Positions 20,471 through 32,600 of a stretch of DNA of 64,000 nucleotides are shown here, one piece after another (the first letter of the stretch is position 1; each line of letters begins with the position of its first letter). Origin of the DNA: Nitzschia sp. pyKryTriq1 (Eukaryota; Bacillariophyta; Bacillariophyceae; Bacillariales; Bacillariaceae); NCBI GenBank assembly GCA_956465555.1, contig OY101124.1, positions 496,001 to 560,000 on the forward strand. Direction: 5' to 3'. The position numbers and the translations under genes were made by a program. The notes beneath the pieces are model-generated. The model was given only the letters and a program-made list of their open reading frames with translations, was not told the DNA's origin and did no database searches.

Positions 20471-21434
20471 TATTTGTTTTTCTCGTTCTGTTGTCCTCGG
20501 TTTTGCTTTTCGTGTCGACGACTCCTCTACTATTAGACTAACGATACGAGTAGTTGATGCGCCACCAGTAATCTACTAGCTAATAGTTATCTCTCTGACC
20601 GCCTTGCCTGAAAACTATGACTGAAGGTGATGAGGTTGGCGTCCAATGCAGGAGCTGTTCTAGTAGCCGTCCGTCATTTTCAATCTGCGAAAGGCGAAAA
20701 TGGCGAAGCCCATACAGACTCTAGTACGTACAAGTATGGAACAGTACTGGGGTATGATACTGGTACCCCAGTACTGTACAGGGGTACCTGGTACCGGTAT
20801 GCATAGCCACGAAGAGACTTTTTTCAGACGTGGGTCATACTAACTGTACCGGTATGCGGTATCTCTCGTTGAAGTGCTTGTTGACACCGAGATACAGTAC
20901 TCTGCTCGATCCCGCTTTGGGCACTCCCGGATGGCATCGTGTCCGTGATATAATAATAATAATATTATTATAATGATGTGTTACTTGTACACTCGTAGTT
21001 CATCAAAAATGAAAGACAGGATGCCTGCTAAAAGTGAATGTGGAATGATAGCATCGTTTTCTTGATTATTGCTATTCAATACTCCGTATTATCTTATATA
21101 GCTGCTTTTGTAGACTATGATAATTAGTCTAAAGTACGCACAAAACTTGTTTTAGTACAGTATATCATCATGCCAATGGCAGCAAAAAGCCTATATATGG
21201 TGGTGGGTGATTTGCCCGTCCTCATCACTCGCCCCATCGCAACGGTCTACGGATTACATATTAGGAGTACGAGTAGTAGACACGAATTCTTGCGCGGGAT
21301 GTTTGCTGCGTGGTTTTCTTTGACCCTAACAGTATTACTGCTGATCGTTCCGGCCACAAGACAATCCAGAACCGGTGGTGTGGTGCCTGTCTCATTTACG
21401 GACGACGACTCTTTACAAGACGTACTTCATCCAT
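20471..21434. other. intergenic with hairpins
   Basis: Between the divergent end of the MscS gene and the 3' end of the acidic-protein gene. Holds the hairpin at 20741-20777, TACCGGTA words at about 20793 and 20848, and an AT-rich palindrome near 20949-20973. A 91-codon frame at 21170-21445 has one hydrophobic stretch but no family match. Confidence 0.5.
20741..20777. repeat. perfect 14-bp hairpin
   Basis: Arms ACAGTACTGGGGTA (20741-20754) and TACCCCAGTACTGT (20764-20777) with a 9-base loop. It shares the CAGTACTG/GGTACC vocabulary of the hairpins at 12361 and 60254. Confidence 0.9.
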
Positions 21435-22994
21435 TCATGACGTAGTCCCGACCATTCCAGGCAGTTTGGTGGGTGAAGGATCCGATTCTTCCTCCTTTTC
21501 CTCATAAATAACCTCAGTTTCATCTTCTTCTTCCTCTACAATTTCTTCGATGATTTCTTCCTCGTCATCATCGGTAGATCCTTCGACCACTTCGGTGAAA
21601 TCATAGGACAGGAAGGATTCTCGAGGAGCATTGCTGTTCCTCGACAAGCGATGGTTCTGTGGAGTAGTGGGAAGACGCGAGTCGAGTGGAACATCCTCGT
21701 CCTCGTCTTCCTCGTCAACGATTTCCTCTGTGAATTCTGATTCGCTACTTTTTGAGACGGATCGGTGTGTTGAGGGGATTCGGCGTCGTTCCAACGGGCT
21801 ACTCGTACAAGTAGTAGTATTATCACGAATGGTTGCTGGTGTGGAAGGGGATGGAGTGTCGGGGACGCCCTCGGCCAGTTGAGCAATATACTTTCGAGCT
21901 TCTTTCAGATCCAATTCCGGTGGAAGATTCTTGGCGAGCAGATCATATTCATTGGCCATCATGGAAGGACCACCACCGCTAAGTCGTTTTCTCGTCCGGG
22001 CCACTGGAGTGGTGGTGGTGGGAGAGGTGGTTTGACCAGGTCCAGCAACACGTGGAATAAAAAGGGACCTGTGCAATCGCAAAGTCAAGTCGTCGACGTT
22101 ATCGTCACCACCATCGTTGTCTTTCTTCCTAGCTCCCAGTAAATCATTAAATCCCACCGAATTATCATCGTCATCGTCGTGCTCATCTTCTTCATTGACC
22201 GCTTCCGGTAGATCCAAACAACGTTGAGAGGAGGCACTCCGTTGTAGCATGGGTGATTTTTTATTGGCAGATCCAAACATCGCTAGTAATCGTGCCGGAT
22301 CGACTGTAGAACGAGGCGTTGTTGGGACGGGGCTGACGACCAAGATGGGTTTCATGGATCTTTGTTGTTGCTCTTGTTCGTTTGAATCATTATTCTCTCC
22401 CTCTAACTTGTTTTCTCCTTCTATTAAACTGATATCATCCACCTCGTCTCCATCATGCTGATCATCCACATTGTCACATTCCAAACTGGACACATCATCC
22501 TGTGAACCTACTGGTAAACTAAAGGCATCGGAAGCAATGCTTTGCACCGATTGGGCCCGCTGTAAGGAGTATCGTGAATGGCGGGGTCGAAAATTGACTT
22601 TGCTTGAATTGTCATCATCATCATCATCATCATCATCGTCGTCGTCTGTTTCTTCGTTTTCAAAACTCTCGCCATCTTCGTCGTCCGTGGAATAAAATTC
22701 AATTTCGGTATGCTGGCTGGTCGTTCCCAAGGTGGGATGACGTTGTGGAGTGTTGCTGCTGTTACCGGTATGAGTATTCGCAGTGTTCGCAGTTGTGGCA
22801 CTCACCGTTCGGGAGGTGTTTTCTCTGCATTGTTGTTGTTCCTGTTGTTGTTTCGGGAAATCCGAGCACGGCGCCAACGACGTCGTTAATTCCGGACCCA
22901 TACCCATGCACCCGGTGATACTACTGGTACAAGTACTGTCGTCAACAACATCGATGTTGTCATCCTCGTCCAAAACCTCTTGATCCCGACTCAT
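21435..22994 (-). CDS. acidic low-complexity protein, unknown function
   Basis: Single exon, 519 residues from the ATG at 22994 (MSRDQEV); an in-frame ATG 11 codons upstream is possible. Composition is rich in Asp, Glu, Ser and Thr, with a poly-Asp run encoded by CAT-type triplets (22612-22640 on the + strand) and a Glu-rich C-terminus (EEEIIEEIVEEEEDETEV). The only ordered-looking stretch is ELDLKEARKYIAQLAEGVP (~residues 365-385). Several SPxxTP sites could be proline-directed phosphorylation sites. No known domain, signal peptide or membrane segment. Likely intrinsically disordered and nuclear or cytosolic; function unknown. Confidence 0.6.
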   Translation of the reverse strand: MSRDQEVLDEDDNIDVVDDSTCTSSITGCMGMGPELTTSLAPCSDFPKQQQEQQQCRENTSRTVSATTANTANTHTGNSSNTPQRHPTLGTTSQHTEIEFYSTDDEDGESFENEETDDDDDDDDDDDDNSSKVNFRPRHSRYSLQRAQSVQSIASDAFSLPVGSQDDVSSLECDNVDDQHDGDEVDDISLIEGENKLEGENNDSNEQEQQQRSMKPILVVSPVPTTPRSTVDPARLLAMFGSANKKSPMLQRSASSQRCLDLPEAVNEEDEHDDDDDNSVGFNDLLGARKKDNDGGDDNVDDLTLRLHRSLFIPRVAGPGQTTSPTTTTPVARTRKRLSGGGPSMMANEYDLLAKNLPPELDLKEARKYIAQLAEGVPDTPSPSTPATIRDNTTTCTSSPLERRRIPSTHRSVSKSSESEFTEEIVDEEDEDEDVPLDSRLPTTPQNHRLSRNSNAPRESFLSYDFTEVVEGSTDDDEEEIIEEIVEEEEDETEVIYEEKEEESDPSPTKLPGMVGTTS

Positions 22995-24865
22995 GGTCTT
23001 GATTGTAGGGTAATACGGTACGTGCACGTATGGAACTGACTGAGTCTGATCGACTGAAACTCGGAAGTGGAATTACAGTACCGGTACAGCCAGTCTAGTA
23101 GTAGAGGAAGGATGGGAAGAATTTCTCGTTCTTCCGAGAAAACGATACCGGTATGTATTTGTACCAGGTGCCGGCCAGGTACCTCCAACAGAACTACCCT
23201 TAGAACTGCAAGGAGCTGGTTGAAGGACAATACCGGTATTGCCAGAAAGCGGAAGAAAATGCTCCAGTAGTTTAGAGTTGATTGTTGTGTACGACAGGTA
23301 TTAGGTACTGTATTAGGACCGCACGTGGGTCCTCACGACGTGACGTTGACAAATACCGGTAGATCGCCTGTCATGCGGTGATCTTAGACCATTGTCGCGA
23401 CGGGGGAAAATTCGGCGTCTGTCAACGACTACCGTACGTCAGCTCGCCGTTGTGATATTCGGGCACCCGGATGTAGCCGTATATCCCGACACATCACAAA
23501 CATCTTCTAGAGGCCTAGAAAAAGCCCGTAATTGCCCCAAGTGACGTCACAGTTGAAAACGATCAATACTCCATTTTCTACTTATACGATCCATTTTCAT
23601 GCGAACATTTGCAATAAATAATTATTTCTCATTGATAATGGTTACTAACACATTATTGTTTGCTGAAGCGTTTGCTTACTGCATTACTGAATTTTCCACT
23701 GCAAGATGACATTGTCAACTACAAAACGGTAGACAATTGTCACATCACAGTTTTTCTACTACAAAAATCGCAAGAAAAACTGCAAATCCCCAACTCGCAT
23801 TGTTATCACGCACCATATGCTCGTAACCCGTCCAGGAACGGACAATCAGCCCTTCCTGCAACCATTCCGGTCATAAATTCAGTATGGCCCACTGATGACC
23901 CCACAATTCCTGGTAGGGAATTACGCGTAGGCCGAGACGTTGCTCTAGAAAAAAGAAGCACATGATGAACTATTACCGTGTATCGGTGATGTTTGACACG
24001 GAGAATTTGGGAACAATGTAGCCAGAAGGAGATAGAATAATAATGGCCTGAGGACTGGATACACGTTTGCGGAGATCCTTCAACAAAGGTGTGTTTATTG
24101 TTACGTGTTCCGGATGTGAATATTCCAGATTGTGTGCTCTTCTGAGCTGCGGTCATTCGGGATGCTTCCCGAAGTCATTGTGCAACGCGCGTGCCTGCGC
24201 GTTCGCCCATTCTACGACTACTATGACCATATTAGTTCTAGCTGACCGCCTATAATTCGGAGGATCTAAAAGCTATTGCAAAGTACAAATGCCAGAATCC
24301 CATTTTGTCTCGACCAGTCTTAAATGTGAAGGCTGACAAGCTGTTATAAATATTGCTTTTCGAAAGCTGCTGTGCATGTATACGGAGAAACTTTACGCCA
24401 CCTCAAAGTAATCATCTATCTATTGTCGCCCCTCCTCGTCGGTAAATTATCAATCGGAAGAATTCGGAGGATGGTACCAGTACAGTACAAGTGATGTACA
24501 GTAGCACAGTAAGTACAAGTCTATTTTAAAACTTGTAGGCGGGGGTTCGCAGCTGCAGATATATATAGCCCTCCTGACGAAATGAGAACAGACAAAACAG
24601 GCAAGTCACATATTATGTACCATAAATAATAATGCAATGCGAAGAATCATCATCATCCCGCCGCCTCAACACGCAACTACCGACCGCACGGTGGTACAGA
24701 AATGACCGAAAACTTCACTGGCACACAACAGATTGATGAAAAGATCACACAAACAGCCTCACAACTCGCAACTCGCGGCGTCATACGAGCTGAACAAACA
24801 AAGCATGCCCCCCGGCTCATATTTTCTGCACGAACGGCTCTGAGATCCATATCAGAGGAGCAACA
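22995..24865. other. intergenic, 1.9 kb
   Basis: TACCGGTA words recur near 23081, 23147, 23231 and 23353. On the minus strand 23806-23950 translates to a protein-like string (LPGIVGSSVGHTEFMTGMVA, then DCPFLDGLRAYGA) preceded by a TTTTTTCTAG acceptor-like signal; this might be a gene relic but matches nothing I know. The rest shows nothing. Confidence 0.4.
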
Positions 24866-27800
24866 ATGTTTCACATGAATCCTCGATCCCTCCTCTACTA
24901 CTACCATGTCGTTCTTTGCTTGCTGACTTTCATGGCGCCATTTCAAGGAGCATCGGCCGAAGATCTTCTGGCGATCTGGGACTTCAGCGAACCTGCCTTG
25001 AGAGCTCCCGAGCTTGATCCCAATGGATTGCGTATTAATATTCTATTCAATGTCAGTGATTACATAATTCCCACAATGGTCTACTACAATGTGACAAACT
25101 GGGAGTGTGAGGACAGCGTCGAACAGTGGTTCGTCCCCTCGTTGGTATCGCCGGGCTTGGACATTGTTCAAGGCGACGGCACTGGTGATGGAGTTATTGA
25201 GGTTGAAATCAATGTGGATCCTTTCAGTTTCGACGATGTTGGCGCAGGCAACATTGCTTCTTTCTGGCAGCAAGACAACCAAGATCGCTACCAGATCAAG
25301 TTCTGCCTTTTTGTCGGAGTACAGACCGAGGACGCCGGCGATCCTGTGATGGTGGATTCCTCGCAAACTCAAATCATGGTCACATACGATTTGACTGATG
25401 GATTTGTCTTGGACCTTGAGGTTGCACCCGTGGGGAACGAGGCAAATGCAACAGATGGATACGGTGTTGACGGGTAAGATCCTGGACATTCTATTCGTCG
25501 TGGTGCCCGTCCCCGCAAATTGTTTATTCACGCCATGATCATGATAATGACCTTCTTCTTGTTCTTCTGATTTTCCACCGCTTTTTCTGTAATGATGATG
25601 GTGAACCACTTACGGAAGATGAAAAAACTGGTCTTGCAACCCCCGGCTCGGAACTTCAGGTTTGCGTGATCCCCGACGAACGTGCTCGCGAATTGGGTGC
25701 TTTTCAAATCGACCAGATTGATTTATTTGAATGGATTCGAGTTGACTCTAATGGCATGGAGGTCCGACAAACGGCCATAATTGACGGGCAACCCCCCGAT
25801 CCCCTCACAAAGTTGGTGTGCGACGAGATTGGGTGCAAGTTTGTCTCGCTTCTCCAGGCCAATTTCTTTCAGCTGGTCCTTCCAACACCTGCGCCTACCG
25901 AATCGCCCACCCAATCTCCAACGACAATGGCACCAACCATTTCGCCACCACCCTTTGGTTTTGATGGTATCGGAGAAGGTTACTGCACCGACAATGCAGG
26001 GAACAAGTATGACTTTTATCAAGCGACCAATTATCAGGGCACCCACAATGAATGCCCCGGGCAGTGCAGCACACTGGGTTCCTTGCTATCCGGCTTTCCT
26101 GAACAAGTTCGTGCCTACGAGCACGATGGTGTTGGCTGTAGCTGCCTGGTCGACGGTGGATTCGGCGACCGTGGCCTTTCCGGCTACACATTTACCAAAG
26201 CTGCCGGTGGCACCTCGGCAGTGAGCGCCGTCGTTACTTTCCAACCACAAGTAGGCATCCGATGTTACAGATACACCAGATTATCGTATTCGGGTTATAT
26301 TTCTGGCCCCCCTACTACGAATGGGACTCTAAGTGCAATGGGCAGCATAGATGCCTCTTGTGCGGATACTGCAGGCTCCCAAATCGACTTCATCGCCATT
26401 TACGATGGGAACCAGCTACTCAATGACAATCCTCAATCTTGTCTGAGTCTCTGCGAGACATTGCTTGGAACAGGCTTTTTAGGCATCACCGTCATTAGAA
26501 ACGCATTCGAGACGGTTGCAGGCGCCGCCTACACTGGAACTGGAAACTTCCAGTGCCAGTGTCACGTTCCGCTGAATGGGCCGAGTGATCCAAGGATTGC
26601 CAATGCCCAGGCGTACCCGTATCCTTCAGGGCAAGGTTTTGCATCGGCGAGTACCTCTCAACCCGGCACTGTAGTTGCACGAGCAGGGGCCACCGTCTCG
26701 GTTGGCGCCTTATGTTATGGGTACGCTCCACCCAATCTTCAGCTTGTCGGTGAGGGTTGGTGTAATGACAATGAAGGAAACCAATACGACTTCTACCAGC
26801 CAGCCAATGGCGGAGGTTTTGTCACTGACTGCCCCGATCAGTGCGAGGGCTTGGCAGACTTGTTGTGGACGTTCCCGGAAGCCGTACGAGGCTTTGAGTA
26901 TGATGGCCCCAACTGTCGTTGCCTCGTCGATTCAGGATTCGGCGATCGAGCTTTTTCGGGCTACAGCTTCTTCAAGACAGCGAATACTGATACTTCGGCC
27001 ATCAGTCCTATCGTTGGAGCCTCAGGTGTGACCTTTGGAAGGGGAATCAGCTGCTTCAAGCATCAGTTCGAAATGTATCGTTCCACTGTTTCCTATAGTG
27101 GCTACATCATGAGCAGGGGCAGTGGGTATTGCACCGATTCCAGTGGTTCCCAGCAGCCCGACGTAGTCGCTCTCTACGATGTCAATCAAAGAAATGGATA
27201 CGATTCCTCGTCTTGCATCACTCTTTGCGAGGCGGTTATTGGAATGGGTTTGATAGGAATCAGCATTGTTCGAGAACCTGATCTGCGCGTGAACAACATT
27301 CCCTACACTGGACTTGGAAACCTCCACTGCCAATGCCATGTGGTCTTGGATCCATCTACCGATGATCCTCGCATTGAGGCTGCTCAAACGTATCCATACC
27401 CGTCGGAACAAGGTTTTGCTTTTCATGCGAAGAGTGGTGCTCCTGCAACGGCAGTTTCCAATGCCGATGGTGCTCCGGAGGCAGTTTGTTATGTTTATTC
27501 GCCCCCTAGTTTGTCGTTTGTGGGTGAAGGCCGTTGCACGGACGACGTCGGTAACGCATACGAATATTACGAGACTCAAAATTCTGGATATGCTATTCAT
27601 GACTGTCCCGCCAGATGTCAGAACTTGGCAGACCAATTGGATGCATTCCCAGAAGCCGTCCGAGGCTTCGAGTACAACGGCGCAAGGTGTCGATGCCTTG
27701 TCGATTCTGGCTATGGTGATCGATCTCTTACCCTTACAAATCCTGGTGTTGGTTCTTTCCGGTATGAGAAAACGGCGGCCACGGCGGTTTCGGCTATTAG

Positions 27801-28857
27801 TCCAATTATTGCTTTCACCCCGGTCAGTGGGTGGAGTTGTTACCGCCACAACTCTGGCGAATACAATGATTACATCACGTACCCGGGCTATCTATCATAC
27901 AGCGGTGCCGGGTACTGTGCCGATAATGGAATACGCACTGACGTCATTGCTCTGTACGATGTCAATCAACGACTCTCTTCTGATCCTGGCTCTTGTACTA
28001 ATCTGTGCACGGATATTTTGGGAAGCCCCAGCGGCTTGTTGGGGGTCACACTCTCCCGTACCCCCACCGTGTCGGCCCCAATGGCTCCATACACTGGGTT
28101 AGGCAACTATCGATGTAATTGTCATGTACAGTTGAGTGGTGGTGCCACTGATCCCAAGGTTCTTGGTGCCCAATCGTATGCGTATTCCACAGGGCAGGGG
28201 TACGCCTATTCGATTACCGGTGAAGTGGGCGCGACCATTTCCAACACCGTGGCGGGCTCGACCGGCGAATCGGCGTCCTGTTACCGCTACATAGGAACGC
28301 GAAGAGAGCTTGCCGGTGATGCTGCAGAGGGACACGATCTGATTTCCTCGGAGGATGACCCACAGGTGGTCGTAGGCACGATCAGCAGTAGCATTCCTCG
28401 CAGTCAAGAGGAGGATACTGAAAAGGCAGCCGTTCCGCGGCGAGTCGTCAATAATTATTCTCCTCTCGGCGGGGAACAGCAAGAACAAGAGCCCACAGCG
28501 ATGAGGAGTTTCGAACCCAAGAAGTCACAACATCTTCGCCGAAGCTTACAAGAAGCCGGTGATAAAACTACAATTGGTGGAGCCGGCGTTGCCACTCTGA
28601 AGTTTGCCCGGCGAGTGTACCGCCGCAATTTGTTGACGGGGGAAGACGGCTGGACCACAAAGACCCATGTGGTGAAACGCAAACTCCAGGCATCTTCGTT
28701 CAATTTGGAGCTGGAAGTGCAATTGGTAGATTTCCAACGGTATCGACCTATTGGATCGTCGGCTCCTCCGTCGTGCCGCACCTCCAGCACTACCAATATC
28801 ATACTGTTGGTCACATCGGCTCTGACATCTTTGGCAGTACTGTTGGGTGGCATCTAG
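24866..28857 (+). CDS. large secreted or surface protein with three tandem two-module Cys-rich units
   Basis: Exon 1 starts at 24866 with a signal peptide (hydrophobic ~10-25, cleavage near GASA|E). It encodes ~200 residues resembling an uncharacterised extracellular beta-rich domain and ends near 25473 (GG|GTAAGA). The second exon continues this domain (CVIPDERARELG), then a Pro-Thr linker (PTPAPTESPTQSPT). Next come three copies of module A (GEGYCTDNAGNKYDFYQ.., at ~25970, ~26750, ~27525) alternating with three of module B (C..LCE..LG..GITV..GN..CQCHV..YPYPSGQGF). Each A-B unit is ~260 residues. A basic C-terminal region and a hydrophobic end (TNIILLVTSALTSLAVLLGG) suggest a membrane or GPI anchor. 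The A modules hold six Cys in a WSC/PAN-like arrangement. The intron has no AG in the right phase; the best protein join (..VDG|DDGEP..) would end it at TGTAA, 25592. Total about 1290 residues. Probably a cell-surface or frustule-matrix protein. Confidence 0.75.
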
Positions 28858-29692
28858 AGTAAAGTAGAGAGGTTCTGCACGGGCAAATGCTTTTGAAACA
28901 TCGAATCATCACCCGGGCTGCTCATGGGGGGCTGCAGTGGCCCCATCCCCAGCACGCGCGAGGTCATCGGGGTCCCTCCTCTGGAAGGCCACGATCGTTA
29001 TCAAGAAGTCGGTTAACTCCTGGATTTCATACCTGGAGATAGTACTGTCATCCCTATAAGATGATATGTCAAAGTATGGATAATTTGCATCATACAGTGT
29101 CTATAATTATTTGCTGTGAATAGATATTTATATACCTATTGATACCCAATGGCACCTTTTGTGCTTGTCTAGCAGCAGCTCTCGCATTCTTCACCCCACC
29201 CACTGGCCTAAGCCAAGATCCTTGGCCCAGGCCAAGCGGGCTTTGCCACGGAGCGTGGCTAGCGCGAAAGAGCATTGTCCAAGCGTGCCCGTAAAGCGAG
29301 TTCAATGTTTAGTGCGCGGTGACCCGCACCCTTGGATGTTCCAGTACCAGGGGTACTTTCATTCTACGTAGAACCAAGGTAGAACTGAGTACTGGAAGAT
29401 GCTGTGCGGTGGGAAGACACGATCGATCGTCGTCGATCTCTGGTACGTATCTCTCGACCATGGCGAGAGAGGGGAAAAGCATCAGCCTACTAGTAGATTG
29501 TTTGTTTGCGAACCGTCGCTCCGCTCCGCACGTACTCGTAGTGGTCTATGTGTCCCTTAGCGATTGATCCATTGATCCATTGATTCCTCTCATCATCCAT
29601 CCATCCATCCATCCATTCATTGAAGCTATACTACATTCTACTCGTATATCCAAGGACACGCAAGCAAGGATCCAAGATCAACCGAGCATAGC
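28858..29692. other. intergenic, 0.8 kb
   Basis: Contains an ATCC microsatellite at about 29597-29618 shortly before the CAND1 start. No gene or RNA supported; a GC-rich stretch at 29190-29300 has no convincing tRNA fold. Confidence 0.5.
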
Positions 29693-32600
29693 ATGTCTTC
29701 TTCTGCTTCTTCGTCGGCTACGAACATTCACGCCTTGTTGAAAAAGACCGAACACTATGACAAGGATGAACGCTACATGGCCACGAGTGATTTATGCGAA
29801 GTCTTGAAACGAACTCGTGGTGGTGGTAGTAGTGCTACGGCTACTACTACGAATACTGCTACTGCTACTACTGGTCGAAGCAATACTGGAATTAGTAGCA
29901 CTAGTAGTAATAGTCATCATGCAACATCGTCTTCGTCATCTTTGGATGCTGCCACCGAACGTCGTATTTGTACGGCAGTTCTTCGATTGTTGCATGACAA
30001 ATCGAACGACGTGCAAGCGATTGCGGTCAAAACATTGGGTGTTTTGTTGACGACAGTCCAAGAAGAGCAAGTCTTGGAAATTGCCGATTCCTTGGCCGAT
30101 CAAGTCTTGGATGCGTCCAAGAGTGAACTCCGGGATGTGTATGCGATTGGATTGCGGACCTTGGTCCAAACGATTCCTCCCCGCATGGGAGATCCGACTT
30201 CGGGGCGGCTGGTGGGGCGGTTGCTCGAAGGAATCCGGGGACAACAGGAAGAAGAAATTGTTCTCTGCTGTTTGGATATTTTGACGGATTTGCTGGGACG
30301 GTTTGGATCGACGGCGGTCGCCATGACGAGACAGCATGAACCGATTTTGCAAATGTGCTTGGCGCAAATTCACAGTGCGGAAACAGTGGTGGTAAGGAAA
30401 CGAGCTGGGACGACGATTGGCTGTTTGAGTGTCGTCTTGAGCGACACACTGCTGGTCAGCATGGTGGAGCGACTGTTGGGTCAGTTGCTGCAGCAAGAGC
30501 AGGAAGAGGAAGCGTCGTCGTCTTCCAACACAAACAAGAACAGCAACAAAAACAACACTCGGGCGTTGATTCGGACCATGTGTACGGTTTCAGGAGCGGT
30601 AGGACATCGCTTGCAACAACCACAAATTGATAGGATCATTCCCATCTTTTTGAAATACACCAACCCGGAAGAGGCCTTGACGGGAGACGATGACGATATT
30701 GACGACGAGGAGGGTATCGATAATGGCGCTGGTGCCGGCGCCGAGGATACTATGAACGACGAAATGGCGCCCATGAGTGATGATCTCATTCAAGATGAAG
30801 GCGCCATGGCGGTGGCCAATGAATTGAGAGAGTCTTGTTTCATGGGATTTGAATCCTTTGTCTTGAGATGCCCCACTCAAGTCCAGCCGCATTTGAATAA
30901 AATCATTCAGGCGTCTTTGGCGTACATGAGTTACGATCCCAACTACTCGTACGGCAACGATGACGAGGCGGAACAAAACAATCATGATGCGGACGATGAC
31001 GACAACATGGACTATGAAGATGACGAAGGCGATGAATATGAAGACGAGGATGACGAAGAAGAAGACGACGACGACGATGATGACGAGTCCTGGAAGGTCC
31101 GACGTTCCGCCATTCGGGCACTCAAGGCTGTTGTGGAATGCCAAAAGCATGATCCAACCACTTTGTGGACTCAATACTACCCAACTCGTCGGAATCAATC
31201 GGCCATTGTTGCCATGGCATTGGTCGGCCGATTCAAGGAACGAGAGGAAAATTGTCGCGTCGGTGTCTTGGATTGTTTCACCAGACTCTTGGCGGTGACC
31301 ATCAAAGCGGCCGAAGCCGGCGTCGTGGTCATTCAAGACTCTCAAATGGATACCAGTACTGTTACAAACATTGATCTGCGAACCGCCTATGCTCCTGCAC
31401 TCGTCAAGGCTTGTGAAAAGTTGTTGAGTGTCAAAAAGGGAGGGGAACGATCGAAATCGCACGCTCTGGCCTTGTTGAGTACCTTGTGCAAGGCACCCGG
31501 GGGAGTAGGAGGGCAAACAGAAATCACAAGTGTCTTTACTCATATTCAGTCCTTTTTGGCATCGGCTGGATCCAATGAATTGCATCGCGAAGCTTCCAGC
31601 AAGACTTTGCGATTGGATGCCCTGTCGCTCGTCCATGCCATGCTGGCCTGCCACAATCATAATCCGATTCATGTGCGGAAGGGGCTCCAACAGTCCTTGT
31701 TGCCCCAACTGTGCCAAGCCGTACAAGAACAATGGTACAAGGTCATCGCCGAAGCCTTGCGCGCCTTGGCGGCGGTCCCCCGCTTTTTTGTCATTGGCTA
31801 CGATGCAAATGACGACGCCAGCACTAAAAAAGCCGAAATGGACAGTGTGGCCAATCAATTGTACACGGCCATGGAACCACTCTTGGCGGCCCATGACGTC
31901 GACCAAGAAATCAAGGAGTGCGCCTTGACTGCCTGTGCTTCCTTGTTGAGTGAATTGCATTCGAGTTTGTCGGCCGAACAAACCTCTCGATTGCTGACTC
32001 TCTTGTTGGAACGACTCAAAAATGAAACGACTCGTATTGTTGCCATTAAGACCTTGGCGGCAATCGCGGGAGCTTCATCGGACTTGGATTTGTCACCCAT
32101 TCTAGGGGACAGTATCGAAACCATGGGGAGCTTTCTCAAATTGCAATCCCGATCGCTCAAACAGTCCGTTTTGGAAGCTCTGGATACGGTCGTGACGCAT
32201 CATGGAGTGGCGGATTCACAAGACTTGTATTCCATGGTATTGCAAGAGTTGGCCCCATTGGTGGTAGATTCGGATTTGCATATTAGCCATTTGGCACTGT
32301 ACGTACCATTTTATTGTTTCGTTTTCTTCTGTTTTGTTTCGACTGGGATACTTGGATTGTGGGACTCACATTTTTTTCATCTTTTTCACGTATATTTCTC
32401 GTATCCCTTCATCACTACTACAGACGTGCTTCCATTTCAGCGCTCAAGGTGTGCCCCGGTTGCGGACCGGCCGTCAAGGAATATGTCTTGCCAAGGGCCT
32501 TGGTTCTTTCCTCCTCGCCCTTATTGCAAGATTTGGCTTTGGATTCTCTATTGGCCCTATTGGAACAGATTGTTCTCAGTGGAGCTGTCGACTTTGCCGA

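Noticed and set aside
21170-21445. 91-codon frame with a hydrophobic stretch
   Set aside because: Overlaps the 3' end of the acidic-protein gene and resembles no family.
23806-24156. minus-strand frame with GIVGSSVGHTEF
   Set aside because: Protein-like for ~45 residues only, with no start context or recognisable family; kept as a comment, not a gene.
29190-29300. possible tRNA-like GC-rich stretch
   Set aside because: No A/B-box pair or cloverleaf could be drawn.
30590-31981. 463-codon antisense frame inside CAND1
   Set aside because: Antisense shadow of an acidic, codon-biased coding region; the sense strand is clearly CAND1.
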